Of a stretch of 64,000 bases of DNA, positions 16,563 to 25,868 are shown one piece after another (within the stretch, counting starts at the first letter, position 1; every line of letters begins with the position of its first letter). The stretch spans positions 1 to 64,000 of the forward strand of contig URVJ01000012.1 in the NCBI GenBank assembly GCA_900551295.1. The letters run 5' to 3'. The notes below the pieces were generated by a model. That model saw only the letters and a program-made list of their open reading frames with translations, did not search any database and was not told the origin of the DNA. The translations under genes and the position numbers were made by a program. The stretch is from an uncultured Eubacteriales bacterium. GTDB taxonomy: Bacteria; Bacillota; Clostridia; Oscillospirales; CAG-382.

Positions 16563-17344
16563 TCCAGACCGTAAAACGCGTTTGCATTATCAAATGTAAG
16601 CTTGCAGAATTCCTCTTTTGAAATTCCCAAAAGCTGTGCGCATTTTTCCGCCGTATATTCTATATAATCCGATCTGTTTGTCTGTCCCCTGAACGGCACG
16701 GGCGTAAGATACGGGCAGTCGGTCTCAACGAGAATATGGTTCAGCGCGTCTGGGTGCACCTCGCGCAGTCTTTCGACGATCTCTACCGTCTTTCTTGCGT
16801 TTTTGAACGTAACAACGCCGTTTACCGAGATATAATATCCCATTTTCATGACCTGCTTTGCCATTTCAAAACTGCCCGAAAAGCTATGCACAACGCCGGT
16901 TACGTCTGGAAATTCAGACATTATATCAAGCGTGTCGCCGTGCGCGTCCCTGTCGTGTATTATAACCCTTGCGCCGAGTTTTTTTGCAAGGTTCATCTGT
17001 TCGCGAAAACACTTTATCTGCGCGTCCTTTTCCTCTGCGCCGTAATAGTAATCGAGTCCTATCTCGCCGATTGCAACGGTCTTTGGCTTTTTATAAAGCT
17101 GTTCGACAATATCCAGCCAATCGGGATTTTTCATATCGTTTACTGCGTCCGACGGGTGAACTCCGCTTGCGGCGTAAACAAAATCATACTTTTCGGACAG
17201 AGCGACGCTCGAAAAGCTTGTTTTCAGGCTTGAGGCGACGTTTGTTATACGTCCGACGCCGTTTTTATGAACCTCGGACAAAATTTCGTCGCGTATTCCG
17301 TCAAAGCGTTCGTCGTCATAGTGCGCGTGAGAGTCGAAGATCAT
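16559..17344 (-). CDS. tatD: TatD family metal-dependent hydrolase
   Basis: The 261-residue TIM-barrel protein begins MIFDSHAHYDDERFDG with the first metal-binding HxH, and contains IGEIGLDYYYG, VIIHDRDAH and LVETDCPYLTPVPFRG, all signatures of the TatD/YcfH DNase family (3'-5' exonuclease or D-aminoacyl deacylase-like activity in different members). It overlaps metG by 4 bases and the SDR gene by 4 bases; metG-tatD adjacency is widespread in Firmicutes. Confidence 0.96.
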   Translation of the reverse strand: MIFDSHAHYDDERFDGIRDEILSEVHKNGVGRITNVASSLKTSFSSVALSEKYDFVYAASGVHPSDAVNDMKNPDWLDIVEQLYKKPKTVAIGEIGLDYYYGAEEKDAQIKCFREQMNLAKKLGARVIIHDRDAHGDTLDIMSEFPDVTGVVHSFSGSFEMAKQVMKMGYYISVNGVVTFKNARKTVEIVERLREVHPDALNHILVETDCPYLTPVPFRGQTNRSDYIEYTAEKCAQLLGISKEEFCKLTFDNANAFYGLE

Positions 17345-19335
17345 CTTACCTCGCTGCCTTCTTTAACAGCGTCATCAAGAAATACAACGTCTATCTTATC
17401 GTCCGAGCCTGCGGCGAGTATCATGCCGTTGCTCTCCACTCCGCGGAGCTTTACGGGCTTTAAGTTGGAAACTACTATTACTTTTTTGCCTATAAGCTGT
17501 TCGGGCGTATAGAATTTTGCAATGCCCGAAACGACCTGTCTGCGGTTTTCGCTGCCATCGTCAAGCACGAGCTTTAAAAGCTTGTCGGATTTAGGCACAG
17601 GCTCACATTCAAGCACCTTTGCGGCAATAAGCTTTACCTTTGCAAAGTCATCTATTGTGATTTCAGATACTTCTTTTTCGCTTTCGCCCTTTTTATCGGA
17701 TTTTGCGCTTTGCTTTTCAAGCTTTGCAGCCTCTTTTTCGGCTTTCTTTCTGTCCTCTTCAAGACGTGCGAAAAATTCCTTTTCGTCAATTCTCATAAAC
17801 AGAGGCGAAGGCGCAGGATTTACCTTAAAATCATCTCCGTAATCAAAGCCGAACTTTTCGGCGTCGCTCCAGTTCTCGATTTTAAGCTGAAGCTTGTTTT
17901 CGGGCGAGCAGATCTGCGTCATTATCTTTTCCGCCGAGTCCGGAATTAGCGGATACAGCATTACTGCGCATATTCTTATACCCTCTATGAGATTATACAT
18001 AACCGTCTTTAATCTCGGATATCTGCTCTCGTCCTTGCCGAGAACCCACGGCGCGGTTTCATCGACATATTTGTTAAGGCGTCTGAGAACCGCCATAATC
18101 TCGTCCGCAGCGTCAGCCATATGCAGCGTTTCGATACATTCGGTAACTTTTTTGAATCCGTTTTCGACTGCGGAAATCAGGTCTTTGTCGATATCCTCTT
18201 TTTCATCGGGAGCATATACAACGCCGCCGAAATATTTGTTCGCCATTGCGGCGGTTCTGTTTACAAGGTTTCCGAGAGTGTTTACAAGGTCGGAATTATA
18301 CTTTGCGACAAGCATTTCGTATGTTATGCTGCCGTCGTTGAGATAAGGCATTTCGGAAAGCACGTAGTATCTTACGGCGTCAGTGCCCATAAGGTCCGCA
18401 AGATAGTCGGCGTACATTACGTTTCCGCGCGATTTGCTCATCTTATCCATGCCCGAAAGCAGCCACGGGTGACCGAATATCTGTTTCGGCAGCGGTTCTC
18501 CGAGAGCCATAAGTATACAGGGCCAGTAAATTGTGTGGAATCTTAAAATATCCTTGCCGATTATCTGAAGATCCGCGGGCCAGTACTTTTTATAAAGCTC
18601 GCCCTTTTCGTCAACGTCGTATCCGAGAGCAGTGATATAGTTTGAAAGCGCGTCTATCCAGACATATATTACGTTGCCGGGATCGAATTCTATCGGAACT
18701 CCCCACTTAAATGTGGAGCGCGAAACGCACAGATCCTGTACGCCGGGCTTTATGAAGTTATTTATCATTTCCTTTTTGCGCGCTTCGGGAACAATAAAAT
18801 CGGGGTGGGATTCTATATAATCTTCGAGAGGCTTCTGATATTTTGAAAGTTTTAAAAAATATGCAGCCTCTTTTGCGCGCGTTACGGGTCTGCCGCAATC
18901 AGGGCACTTGCCGTCCGACGCCTGAGTATCCGTCCAGAACGACTCGCAGGGTGTGCAGTACCAGCCCTCATATTCGCCCTTGTATATATCGCCGTTGTCA
19001 TAGAGCTTTTTGAATATGTGCTGAACCGCCTTTACGTGATAGCCGTCGGTCGTGCGGATAAATTTATCGTAGCTTATGTTCATCTTTTTCCAGATGTTTT
19101 TCATCTCGCCGGTAATTCCATCAACGTATTGCTGCGGCTGTATGCCCTTTTCGGCTGCGGCGTTCTCTATCTTCTGTCCGTGCTCGTCGGCGCCCGTAAG
19201 CATATAGACGTCATAACCGCACATTCTCTTATATCTCGCCACGCAGTCGGTCAGAATAAGCTCATAGGTGTTTCCTATATGCGGCTTACTCGACGTATAC
19301 GGTATTGCGGTAGTCAAATAATACTTTTGTTTCAT
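17341..19335 (-). CDS. metG: Methionyl-tRNA synthetase
   Basis: MetG charges tRNA-Met and initiator tRNA. The 664-residue class I synthetase shows the HIGH-type motif KPHIGNTYE near residue 17, four zinc-type cysteines in CTPCESFW and CPDCGRPV (about 127-147), the DKMSKSRGNVM loop near 297, and after a Lys/Glu-rich linker (about 520-560) a C-terminal EMAP-like tRNA-binding domain (LLKLVLDDGSE, VSNLKPVKLRG). AAAGGAC precedes the ATG. The gene starts 32 bases after the DUF975-like gene. No T-box leader is visible. Confidence 0.97.
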   Translation of the reverse strand: MKQKYYLTTAIPYTSSKPHIGNTYELILTDCVARYKRMCGYDVYMLTGADEHGQKIENAAAEKGIQPQQYVDGITGEMKNIWKKMNISYDKFIRTTDGYHVKAVQHIFKKLYDNGDIYKGEYEGWYCTPCESFWTDTQASDGKCPDCGRPVTRAKEAAYFLKLSKYQKPLEDYIESHPDFIVPEARKKEMINNFIKPGVQDLCVSRSTFKWGVPIEFDPGNVIYVWIDALSNYITALGYDVDEKGELYKKYWPADLQIIGKDILRFHTIYWPCILMALGEPLPKQIFGHPWLLSGMDKMSKSRGNVMYADYLADLMGTDAVRYYVLSEMPYLNDGSITYEMLVAKYNSDLVNTLGNLVNRTAAMANKYFGGVVYAPDEKEDIDKDLISAVENGFKKVTECIETLHMADAADEIMAVLRRLNKYVDETAPWVLGKDESRYPRLKTVMYNLIEGIRICAVMLYPLIPDSAEKIMTQICSPENKLQLKIENWSDAEKFGFDYGDDFKVNPAPSPLFMRIDEKEFFARLEEDRKKAEKEAAKLEKQSAKSDKKGESEKEVSEITIDDFAKVKLIAAKVLECEPVPKSDKLLKLVLDDGSENRRQVVSGIAKFYTPEQLIGKKVIVVSNLKPVKLRGVESNGMILAAGSDDKIDVVFLDDAVKEGSEVR

Positions 19336-19367
19336 GTTTATATTTGTCCTTTCTGAAAAAGAGTGTT

Positions 19368-20381
19368 TTACTGATTAACGGCGCCGTTATCGGGATTTTG
19401 CGGATTCCTGTTTTCTTTGTCCGCGTCTGTTTGGTCTGTGCCGTCGGAAATCCGACCGTCATGTTCTTCTCCGCCGTCATTTTCCGTAACATATCCGTAG
19501 GCACGGTCTGATTCTTCGGTCGCGTCGGCACAGTTTGTCTTTGGCGCGTATTCATACGCATTTTCAAACATTGTGCAATACAGCCTGTCCGTGCTTTCAT
19601 CGCCGAACGCGTTCTCGTAGAGATATTCCGACATATACACAAGCGTCAGCAAAAAGTAAGGCAGAGTATATGCCACAAGCAGAAATCCGAGCGTAAAAAG
19701 CGACAGCACAAAAAGCGGCACAAAGCTCAAAGCGCATAAAAGTATCTCGCCACGGTTTGTTCTGCACGCGCTCTTTGCCATGAGAAAGCAGGCAGGTATA
19801 TCGTCGCTGTCAAGCCTTACGGCATAATACATTCCGACAACGTTATCGGCATTTGCCGCCATTCCGAGAAGTACGGAAATTACAAGCAGTATGTTAAGTC
19901 CGAGATTGCTTACGTCAATGCCGTACATATCATATCCGTAAAGTGAGGAGTCGTAAAAGTAATTGCGGTAAACTCCGAGTGCGATAGCCGGGAGAAATCC
20001 CGGTATGCAGCGCAGAACAAAGCAGATAAATATCCTGTATGCGCGCGAAATTCCGAAATCGCTGCCGAACGGCGCAAATACGTCGCTTACATCGCATTTT
20101 TTCTTTTTTACCGCCTTGTATTCAAAATAAAACATTCCGACAATGAGCGGAACCGTTACAAACAGCGACAGAAATGTATAAAACGCAGGAAAAATATAGA
20201 TATAATCGGAATTTATTCCGATATTCGACAAAATGTCGTAAAGAGAATATCCGAACCCGGTAAGCCCGGAAAACAAAGCCGTGATTATCAGAAACGCAAG
20301 CGTCTGGGTAACCCAGTCAGAAAGCAGCTTTCTGCGCGCGGCGCTTTTAAAGTATTGTCTTTGTGTGCGTGTAATGTTCAT
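19368..20381 (-). CDS. DUF975-like multi-pass membrane protein
   Basis: The 337-residue product has an N-terminal cytosolic start MNITRTQRQYFKSAARRKLL, about five or six membrane segments between residues 30 and 260, and a polar, acidic C-terminal tail (about 270-337) rich in Asp, Glu and Asn. The arrangement and the N-terminal basic helix resemble DUF975 proteins of Clostridia, whose function is unknown. The ATG at 20381 is chosen because it gives the family-like start; a GTG at 20411 overlaps a GGAGGTG sequence and is an alternative. Confidence 0.7.
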   Translation of the reverse strand: MNITRTQRQYFKSAARRKLLSDWVTQTLAFLIITALFSGLTGFGYSLYDILSNIGINSDYIYIFPAFYTFLSLFVTVPLIVGMFYFEYKAVKKKKCDVSDVFAPFGSDFGISRAYRIFICFVLRCIPGFLPAIALGVYRNYFYDSSLYGYDMYGIDVSNLGLNILLVISVLLGMAANADNVVGMYYAVRLDSDDIPACFLMAKSACRTNRGEILLCALSFVPLFVLSLFTLGFLLVAYTLPYFLLTLVYMSEYLYENAFGDESTDRLYCTMFENAYEYAPKTNCADATEESDRAYGYVTENDGGEEHDGRISDGTDQTDADKENRNPQNPDNGAVNQ

Positions 20382-20489
20382 TATCTGTCTGCCGTGGAAT
20401 TTACGGCGCACCTCCGTCTGATTTTTTCTGCATACGGTTATTATTTGCAGAAAAAGAGGTTTTGTTTCACTGACGTTTAATTTTTATCC

Positions 20490-21635
20490 TTAAAGCACTA
20501 TCTTTCCGCCGCAGACGGTATGCAGCAGCTTTCCGTCCCTTGAAAACAGTGCAAAATCGGCACGTTTGCCTTGTTCTATGCTTCCGCAGACGTCATATAT
20601 TCCGACTGCCTTTGCAGGATTTGCGCTTGCGCACTTTACAGCCTCGTCAAGCGTCACTCCGCAGAAATGCGCGTAATTCAAAACGCCGTCGCAGAGTTTT
20701 AATGAACTTCCGGCAAGCACTCCAGAATCTACGGTAACAATTTTACCGTCCTTTACGCAGACGTCCTCTCCCGCGCTCTTTAATACTCCGTCGCGCTCGT
20801 CGCAGCCGGCAAGTATTATGGAATCGGTTATGAGAACCGCTTTGTCCTGTCCCTTTGCTTTTGAAAACAGCTTTACGGCAGTCGGGTGAACGTGAAGTCC
20901 GTCGCAGATTATCTCGGCAAAAACGTCCTCGGCAAGAGCCGCTCCGAGAAGTCCCGGATTTCTGTGATGCAGCTGATTCATCGCGTTGAACGTGTGGGTT
21001 ACGCAGTCTGCGCCGAGATTTATGGCTTTAAGCGAGATATCGGTATCTGCTGCGGAATGTCCGAGAGTTATCATAACTCCGAGCTTTTTACATTCCTTTA
21101 TGAAATCAAGCGCGCCCGGAAGTTCGGGTGCAAGAGTCATTCTTATTTTAAGTCCGTTTGCGCACTCTATGATTTTTTTCACAAGCCCTATGTCGGGAAG
21201 TTTAAGCAGCGCCTCGTTGTGAGCGCCTCTTTTTTCGTGCGACAGAAACGGTCCCTCTATGTGTATGCCGTCGTAGTGTACCTTTGTCACAAGCTTTGAG
21301 GCGGCGGCAATGTTCTTTACGGCGGTAAGTATATTTTCTTCGGTTTCGGTCGTGGTTGTGGGAAATACGCTGGTTACTCCGCAGGAGCTGTACCAATTTT
21401 CAAGCTTTACGGCGTCGTCCGTGCTGCACTGAGTAAAATCTATTTTTTTCGCCCCGTGCGTGTGTATGTCGCAGAGTCCGGGATAAAGCACTCCCGAAAG
21501 TCCGTCGAGAACAATGTCGGCGCTTTTTTCGCATTCGCCGTACCCGACTTCCGTTATCTTTTCGTTTTCTATACACACATATCCGCCGCACTCGTTCTCT
21601 TCACAGCCGAACGCGACGTTTTTTATAAGTATCAT
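20490..21635 (-). CDS. nagA: N-acetylglucosamine-6-phosphate deacetylase
   Basis: NagA removes acetate from GlcNAc-6-P to give glucosamine-6-P during amino-sugar recycling. The 381-residue amidohydrolase has the metal motif CDIHTHG near residue 58, the HIEGPFLS glutamate motif near 128, LGHSAADTD near 195, CVTHTFNAMNQLHHRNPG near 213 and the catalytic Asp in LITDS near 272. A GGAGG site precedes the ATG. nagB is not in the window. Its product is the ligand of the glmS ribozyme at 3882-4072, a metabolic link between two unlinked loci. Confidence 0.97.
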   Translation of the reverse strand: MILIKNVAFGCEENECGGYVCIENEKITEVGYGECEKSADIVLDGLSGVLYPGLCDIHTHGAKKIDFTQCSTDDAVKLENWYSSCGVTSVFPTTTTETEENILTAVKNIAAASKLVTKVHYDGIHIEGPFLSHEKRGAHNEALLKLPDIGLVKKIIECANGLKIRMTLAPELPGALDFIKECKKLGVMITLGHSAADTDISLKAINLGADCVTHTFNAMNQLHHRNPGLLGAALAEDVFAEIICDGLHVHPTAVKLFSKAKGQDKAVLITDSIILAGCDERDGVLKSAGEDVCVKDGKIVTVDSGVLAGSSLKLCDGVLNYAHFCGVTLDEAVKCASANPAKAVGIYDVCGSIEQGKRADFALFSRDGKLLHTVCGGKIVL

Positions 21636-21683
21636 GCAAATGTACCTCCGTACAAGATGTTTGCCGGATATTTGATAATTTTA

Positions 21684-21912
21684 GCTGCTTTCTTTCGCAG
21701 ATTTATGTTATCACAAAACAGCAAATTTGAAATCAAATAAGCTTTTTATCTAACCTTTAAGTTCCGCCGCGAAGTTAGTAAAAGTTCTTTGGTTACTTTC
21801 TTTCGCAAATTTACATTATCCCAAAGCGGCAAGGCTGAAACCAAATAAGCTTTTTATCTAACCTTTAAGTTCCGCCGCGAAGCAAGTAAAAGTTCTTTGG
21901 TTACTTTCTTTC
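21684..21912. repeat. 108-bp tandem repeat (two copies plus a partial third)
   Basis: Copies at 21684-21791 and 21792-21899 share long identical blocks, for example AAGCTTTTTATCTAACCTTT at 21740 and 21848, and the motif GGTTACTTTCTTTC starts at 21791 and again at 21899 (partial third copy). The 5' halves are more diverged than the 3' halves. The region lies between nagA and pth and ends in the palindrome at 21899-21922. Confidence 0.88.
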
Positions 21913-21922
21913 AAGAAAGTAA
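21899..21922. repeat. Palindromic repeat end next to pth
   Basis: GTTACTTTCTT and AAGAAAGTAAC form an 11-bp perfect inverted repeat with only two bases between them. A second, imperfect copy of the GTTACTTTCTTGAA unit covers the last codons of pth. Similar TTTGGTTACTTTCTTTC sequences are familiar as dispersed repeats in Oscillospirales (from memory). Confidence 0.75.
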
Positions 21923-21924
21923 CT

Positions 21925-22563
21925 TCAAGAAAGTGAACCATTGTATAGGTTCATAGCGTCGGCAATTTTTCCGGAAGAAATAAGTTCGGACGCGGATAAA
22001 ACCTTGTCAAACTCGGTAAAAAGAGTTTTCTGTTCGGCGTCGGTAAATTTTGAGAGCACCCAGTCGGCAAGATCCATGTCGGCATAAGGCTTTGCGCCGA
22101 CTCCGACCTTTATGCGCGGAAATGCGTCGCTGCCGAGATGCGAAATTATGGACTTTATGCCGTTGTGACCGCCGTCGCTGCCCTTTTTGCGTATCCGCAG
22201 CCTTCCTACGTCAAGGGATATGTCGTCGTAAATAACCGTAATGTTTTCCGGAGGTATCTTGTAGAAATTCGCAGCCTCGGCGACAGCCTCTCCCGAATTG
22301 TTCATAAAAGTCTGCGGAAGCATGAGCAGGGTTCTCTTTCCGCCCGACATGCACTCTCCGACAAGCGCTTTGAACTTTACGCGGTCGATTTTTGCGTTCT
22401 TTTTCTGTGAAATATAATCAAGCGAAAGAAATCCCGCATTGTGGCGCGTAAGCCTGTATTTGTCACCGGGATTGCCGAGTCCTACTATCATATGCGTTAC
22501 CGGAACTCCGGCACCGCTTGATTCTTTCTGCTCTATCTGCTTAAAAAGCGAAAATATATCCAT
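21925..22563 (-). CDS. pth: Peptidyl-tRNA hydrolase
   Basis: Pth recycles peptidyl-tRNAs released from stalled ribosomes. The core begins MIVGLGNPGDKYRLTRHNAGF with the catalytic His in RHNAGF, and has LPQTFMNNSGEAV and DDISLDVGRLRIRKKGSDGGHNG. The product (212 residues) carries about 24 extra N-terminal residues (MDIFSLFKQIEQKE...) before the usual start; an internal ATG at residue 25 could be the real one but lacks a good ribosome site, whereas TTGGAG precedes 22563. The last five codons (NGSLS, stop TGA) lie in the repeat unit at 21899-21935, so the C-terminus has probably been replaced by repeat sequence. Confidence 0.95.
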   Translation of the reverse strand: MDIFSLFKQIEQKESSGAGVPVTHMIVGLGNPGDKYRLTRHNAGFLSLDYISQKKNAKIDRVKFKALVGECMSGGKRTLLMLPQTFMNNSGEAVAEAANFYKIPPENITVIYDDISLDVGRLRIRKKGSDGGHNGIKSIISHLGSDAFPRIKVGVGAKPYADMDLADWVLSKFTDAEQKTLFTEFDKVLSASELISSGKIADAMNLYNGSLS

Positions 22564-22605
22564 GTTTTATAAAACTCCAAGGGTTATATGCATTTTTTTG
22601 TGCTG

Positions 22606-23058
22606 TCACAAGCTTTGATTTATACCGAAAGCCGCCGAAAAAAGCTGCTTTATGCGCTCATTCTGTCCCGAAACGTAAAGATAACCGAACAGCGCCTCAA
22701 GTCCCGTCGCTCTGCGGTACTGTATTATATCGCCGTGATTTGGCGAAAAGTGCGTTTTTGCATTTCTGCCGCGCTTGAAAACCGCAGTTTCCTTTTCCGA
22801 AAGCAAAGGCAGTATGCGTTCGGCAGCGTCGCTCTGAGCCTCGCACGTTACATACGCCTTAGACGCCCTTACAAGTCCTCCCGGCTTTACTTCTCCGCTC
22901 ATATGAAGCACCGCGTCGCGCGCAAGCAGTTCCATGCAGGCGTCGCCTATATATGCAAGCGTCAATACTCCGTAGCTGTCGGGATTCTTGTCCGCGCCGA
23001 ACAGCAAAAGCCCGCCGTTCAAAGCGCCGCCATCAAGGCTTTCGGTATTTTTGTCCAT
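22606..23058 (-). CDS. mrnC: Mini-ribonuclease 3
   Basis: Mini-III is an RNase III catalytic domain without a dsRNA-binding domain and matures 23S rRNA in Firmicutes. The 150-residue sequence carries LTLAYIGDACMELLARD near residue 34, the acidic active-site helix, and the ATGLEALFGYLYVSGQ motif near 120 with the second catalytic Glu. The ATG at 23058 overlaps the end of cysS, the standard cysS-mrnC order in Firmicutes, and implies coupling. Confidence 0.95.
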   Translation of the reverse strand: MDKNTESLDGGALNGGLLLFGADKNPDSYGVLTLAYIGDACMELLARDAVLHMSGEVKPGGLVRASKAYVTCEAQSDAAERILPLLSEKETAVFKRGRNAKTHFSPNHGDIIQYRRATGLEALFGYLYVSGQNERIKQLFSAAFGINQSL

Positions 23059-23062
23059 GTTC

Positions 23063-24511
23063 TTACACACGTTTCCACTTAGGACCGTTCGGCGTATCCT
23101 CTATTACTATTCCGCGCGCTTTAAGCTCGTCTCTTATTCTGTCAGCCTCGGCATAGTTCTTTGCTTTCTTTGCGTCGGTGCGCTTTGCGACAAGTTCTTC
23201 TATTTCCGCGTCGTCGGAATTTCCGGCGCTTTCCTTTTTCTCAAATCCGAACAGCGCAAGCATATCCGTATATATCTCCCACGCCTTGTCCAGAAATTCA
23301 GCGGAAAGATTTTCGTTTGCAAGCGCACGGTTGATGTCGCGCGTAAGCTCAAATACGGCGGCTATTCCGTCGGCTGTGTTGAAATCGTTATCGAGCGCGT
23401 CGCACATCTGCTTTCTTCTGCCCTCAAAGGTGCAAAGCAGATTTTTTTCCTCGTCGGAAAGAGAACGCAGAACATCGTTTGCCGCAGCCTTTATTCTGAA
23501 ACCGAGATTTTCCTCGCAGGTGTGCAGTCTTTCAAGCGATACCTTTGCCTGGTGCATTGCCTCTTCGGAATAGTTTACCGGACTTCTGTAATGAGCCGAT
23601 ATGATAAAGAAACGTATTGTTTCATATCCGTACTTTGCAGCGGCGTCCCTTACCTTAAAGGATATGCCGGACTTTGACATCTTTACGCCGTCGGTAAGTA
23701 TATATGCGTTATGAAGCCATATTCTCGTAAATGTAGGATCCGTGCAGCCGCAGCAGCTGTTATAGCTTTCTGACTGCGCAATCTCGTTTTCATGATGCGG
23801 AAACGCAAGGTCTTCTCCGCCTGCGTGTATATCTATATTCGCACCGAGATATTTTCTCGACATTGCCGAGCATTCTATATGCCAGCCCGGTCTGCCCTTT
23901 CCCCATGGCGATTCCCAGTACGGCTCTCCCGGCTTCGCGGCCTTCCATACGGCAAAGTCAAGCGGATCTTCCTTTATATCCGAAACGTCTATTCTAGCGC
24001 CGCTTTCAAGGTCGTCTATATTCTTATGCGACAGCTTTCCGTAGCCCTTGAATTTGCGCGTTCTGAAATATACGTCCTTGTCCTCGCTTATTCCGTCGGG
24101 ACTTACGGCATACGCATATCCGCCCTCTTCGAGTTTCTTTACCATTTCGATAATTTCGGGAATATTCTCGGTGGCTCTCGGATGGTGCGTCGCCTTTTTT
24201 ATTCCAAGACCTTCCGCGTCGGTGAAATATTCCTTTATATATTTTTCCGCAACCTCTTTTACGGTCGTGCCCTCTGCGTTTGCTTTCTTTATAAGCTTAT
24301 CGTCGATATCGGTAAAGTTCTGGGTGAAGTTTACCTTATATCCTCTGTATTCAAGGTATCTGCGCAAAAAATCAAAAATTACAAAACATCTTGCGTTTCC
24401 GACATGGAAAAAGTCATACACCGTCGGGCCGCAGGTATACATCTTTACGGTATCTCCGTCGAGAGGCTTGAGCTCCTCAAGCTGTTTTGTCATGGAATTA
24501 TAGAGTTTCAT
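23063..24511 (-). CDS. cysS: Cysteinyl-tRNA synthetase
   Basis: This 482-residue class I synthetase shows MYTCGPTVYDFFHVGNAR (HIGH-type, with the zinc-ligand Cys), WHIECSAMS and HHENEIAQSE (further zinc ligands), GVKMSKS near residue 272 and the C-terminal DALS-like region ending PNGPKWKRV. It follows cysE by 46 bases; a hairpin GCCG...CGGC lies between. The order rimO-pgsA-cysE-cysS-mrnC-pth suggests one transcript. Confidence 0.97.
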   Translation of the reverse strand: MKLYNSMTKQLEELKPLDGDTVKMYTCGPTVYDFFHVGNARCFVIFDFLRRYLEYRGYKVNFTQNFTDIDDKLIKKANAEGTTVKEVAEKYIKEYFTDAEGLGIKKATHHPRATENIPEIIEMVKKLEEGGYAYAVSPDGISEDKDVYFRTRKFKGYGKLSHKNIDDLESGARIDVSDIKEDPLDFAVWKAAKPGEPYWESPWGKGRPGWHIECSAMSRKYLGANIDIHAGGEDLAFPHHENEIAQSESYNSCCGCTDPTFTRIWLHNAYILTDGVKMSKSGISFKVRDAAAKYGYETIRFFIISAHYRSPVNYSEEAMHQAKVSLERLHTCEENLGFRIKAAANDVLRSLSDEEKNLLCTFEGRRKQMCDALDNDFNTADGIAAVFELTRDINRALANENLSAEFLDKAWEIYTDMLALFGFEKKESAGNSDDAEIEELVAKRTDAKKAKNYAEADRIRDELKARGIVIEDTPNGPKWKRV

Positions 24512-24557
24512 GCTGTTTTATCCTTTCAGCCGTTAAAAATTTACGGCTTTTGATTAT

Positions 24558-25226
24558 TTATTCTTCCGTTTTGCCTTTGCCGCCTGTTTTTGCTTCTTCA
24601 AGCTGTTTTTCAAGGTTATCTATACGGCGGTAAAGCTTGCAAAGCTCCTGCGATACGGGATCGGGTATATGGATCTGGTCAAGGTCGTTGCAGACTGTCC
24701 TTTTCTTGGCGTCACCGGTATATATTATCCTTGCCGGGACACCGACTGCCGTTGCGTTTTCGGGTACCGTATCGAGTACGACGGCGCCTGCCGCGATCTT
24801 TGCGTTATCGCCGACGGTGAAAGGCCCGAGTACCTTTGCCCCCGAACCTACCATTACGTTATTGCCTATTGTCGGGTGGCGCTTTCCCGTATGCTTTCCG
24901 GTACCGCCGAGTGTTACGCCCTGATATATGGTGCAGTTATCCCCGACAACAGCCGTTTCGCCTATTACAACGCCCATTCCGTGGTCAATAAGCAAACCCT
25001 TGCCTATTGTAGCGCCGGGATGTATTTCAATTCCTGTCTTATGGCGTGCGTGCTGAGATACCCAGCGCGCTATGAATTTCATATCATGTTTAAAAAACCA
25101 ATGCGCGATTCTGTGATATATTACGGCGTGAAGTCCGGAATAGAGAAAGAACACCTCGGCGCCGTTTCTCGCAGCCGGATCTCTGTCGCGTATGGCTTTT
25201 ATATCATATCTGAGATTATCAAACAA
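24558..25226 (-). CDS. cysE: Serine O-acetyltransferase
   Basis: CysE makes O-acetylserine, the cysteine precursor. The 222-residue protein has the N-terminal helical part with AEVFFLYSGLHAV and YHRIAHW, then hexapeptide repeats containing HPGATIGKGLLIDHGMG with the catalytic His, VIGETAVVGDN and GVTLGGTGK, followed by a Lys/Glu-rich tail. The start is a TTG at 25226, because GGGAG lies 9 bases upstream and no in-frame ATG fits. The location upstream of cysS links cysteine synthesis with cysteine charging. Confidence 0.95.
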   Translation of the reverse strand: MFDNLRYDIKAIRDRDPAARNGAEVFFLYSGLHAVIYHRIAHWFFKHDMKFIARWVSQHARHKTGIEIHPGATIGKGLLIDHGMGVVIGETAVVGDNCTIYQGVTLGGTGKHTGKRHPTIGNNVMVGSGAKVLGPFTVGDNAKIAAGAVVLDTVPENATAVGVPARIIYTGDAKKRTVCNDLDQIHIPDPVSQELCKLYRRIDNLEKQLEEAKTGGKGKTEE

Positions 25227-25252
25227 AATGCATTTCTCCCAAAAGTTAATTT

Positions 25253-25843
25253 TTACATTGTTATGTATTTTTTATACGCTTTAAAATAAAGCGCGCCGGA
25301 ATAAAGAGTAAAGAATATGACGACTGCCATAAAGATATACGTAAGCGGTCTGTAAGTTACGAAAAAGTCCGAGAAAGAGAAGATCATGGGTTCGAGTATG
25401 AGAAGTTCTATGAAAATACACTGAGAGAACGTCTTTATCTTACCCGGCATTGCGGCTGCTATTACAACATGCTCCGCGTTTACCGCAACAAGTCTCATTG
25501 ACGTTACGGCAAATTCTCTGAAAACAACGACTATCGTCGTAATCACAAGCCAGAGTCTCATTTCCTCAAACGCGTATATTGACGCTATGAGCGCGCCGAT
25601 AACCATGAACTTATCGGCAAGAGGATCCATAAACTTTCCGAAATTTGTGATGAGATTGTATTTTCTCGCTATCTTTCCGTCGGCAAAATCCGTTACCGCC
25701 GAGAGAAAGAAAACTACCGCCGACACTATATAAAGCGGCACTTTTATATCCTCGTTTCCGAGTGCGTTCGGAAGCATAAGGCATACTACGAAAATCGGAA
25801 CCATACATATGCGGAGTATTGTGAGTTTATTCGGCAAATTCAT
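25253..25843 (-). CDS. pgsA: CDP-diacylglycerol--glycerol-3-phosphate 3-phosphatidyltransferase
   Basis: PgsA commits CDP-diacylglycerol to phosphatidylglycerol synthesis in the membrane. The 196-residue product begins MNLPNKLTILRICMVP and contains the CDP-alcohol phosphotransferase signature within DFADGKIARKYN and FGKFMDPLADK (D-x2-DG-x2-AR-x8-G-x3-D-x3-D). Four to six membrane segments are visible. The ATG at 25843 matches the family start; the longer frame overlaps rimO and is rejected. Confidence 0.96.
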   Translation of the reverse strand: MNLPNKLTILRICMVPIFVVCLMLPNALGNEDIKVPLYIVSAVVFFLSAVTDFADGKIARKYNLITNFGKFMDPLADKFMVIGALIASIYAFEEMRLWLVITTIVVVFREFAVTSMRLVAVNAEHVVIAAAMPGKIKTFSQCIFIELLILEPMIFSFSDFFVTYRPLTYIFMAVVIFFTLYSGALYFKAYKKYITM

Positions 25844-25868
25844 AAATAACACTTTTCTTTCCTTTTGC

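Noticed and set aside
19336..19367. T-box leader for metG or cysS
   Set aside because: The spaces before metG (32 bases) and cysS (46 bases) are too short and no T-box motif (TGGGTGGTACCGCG-like) is present.
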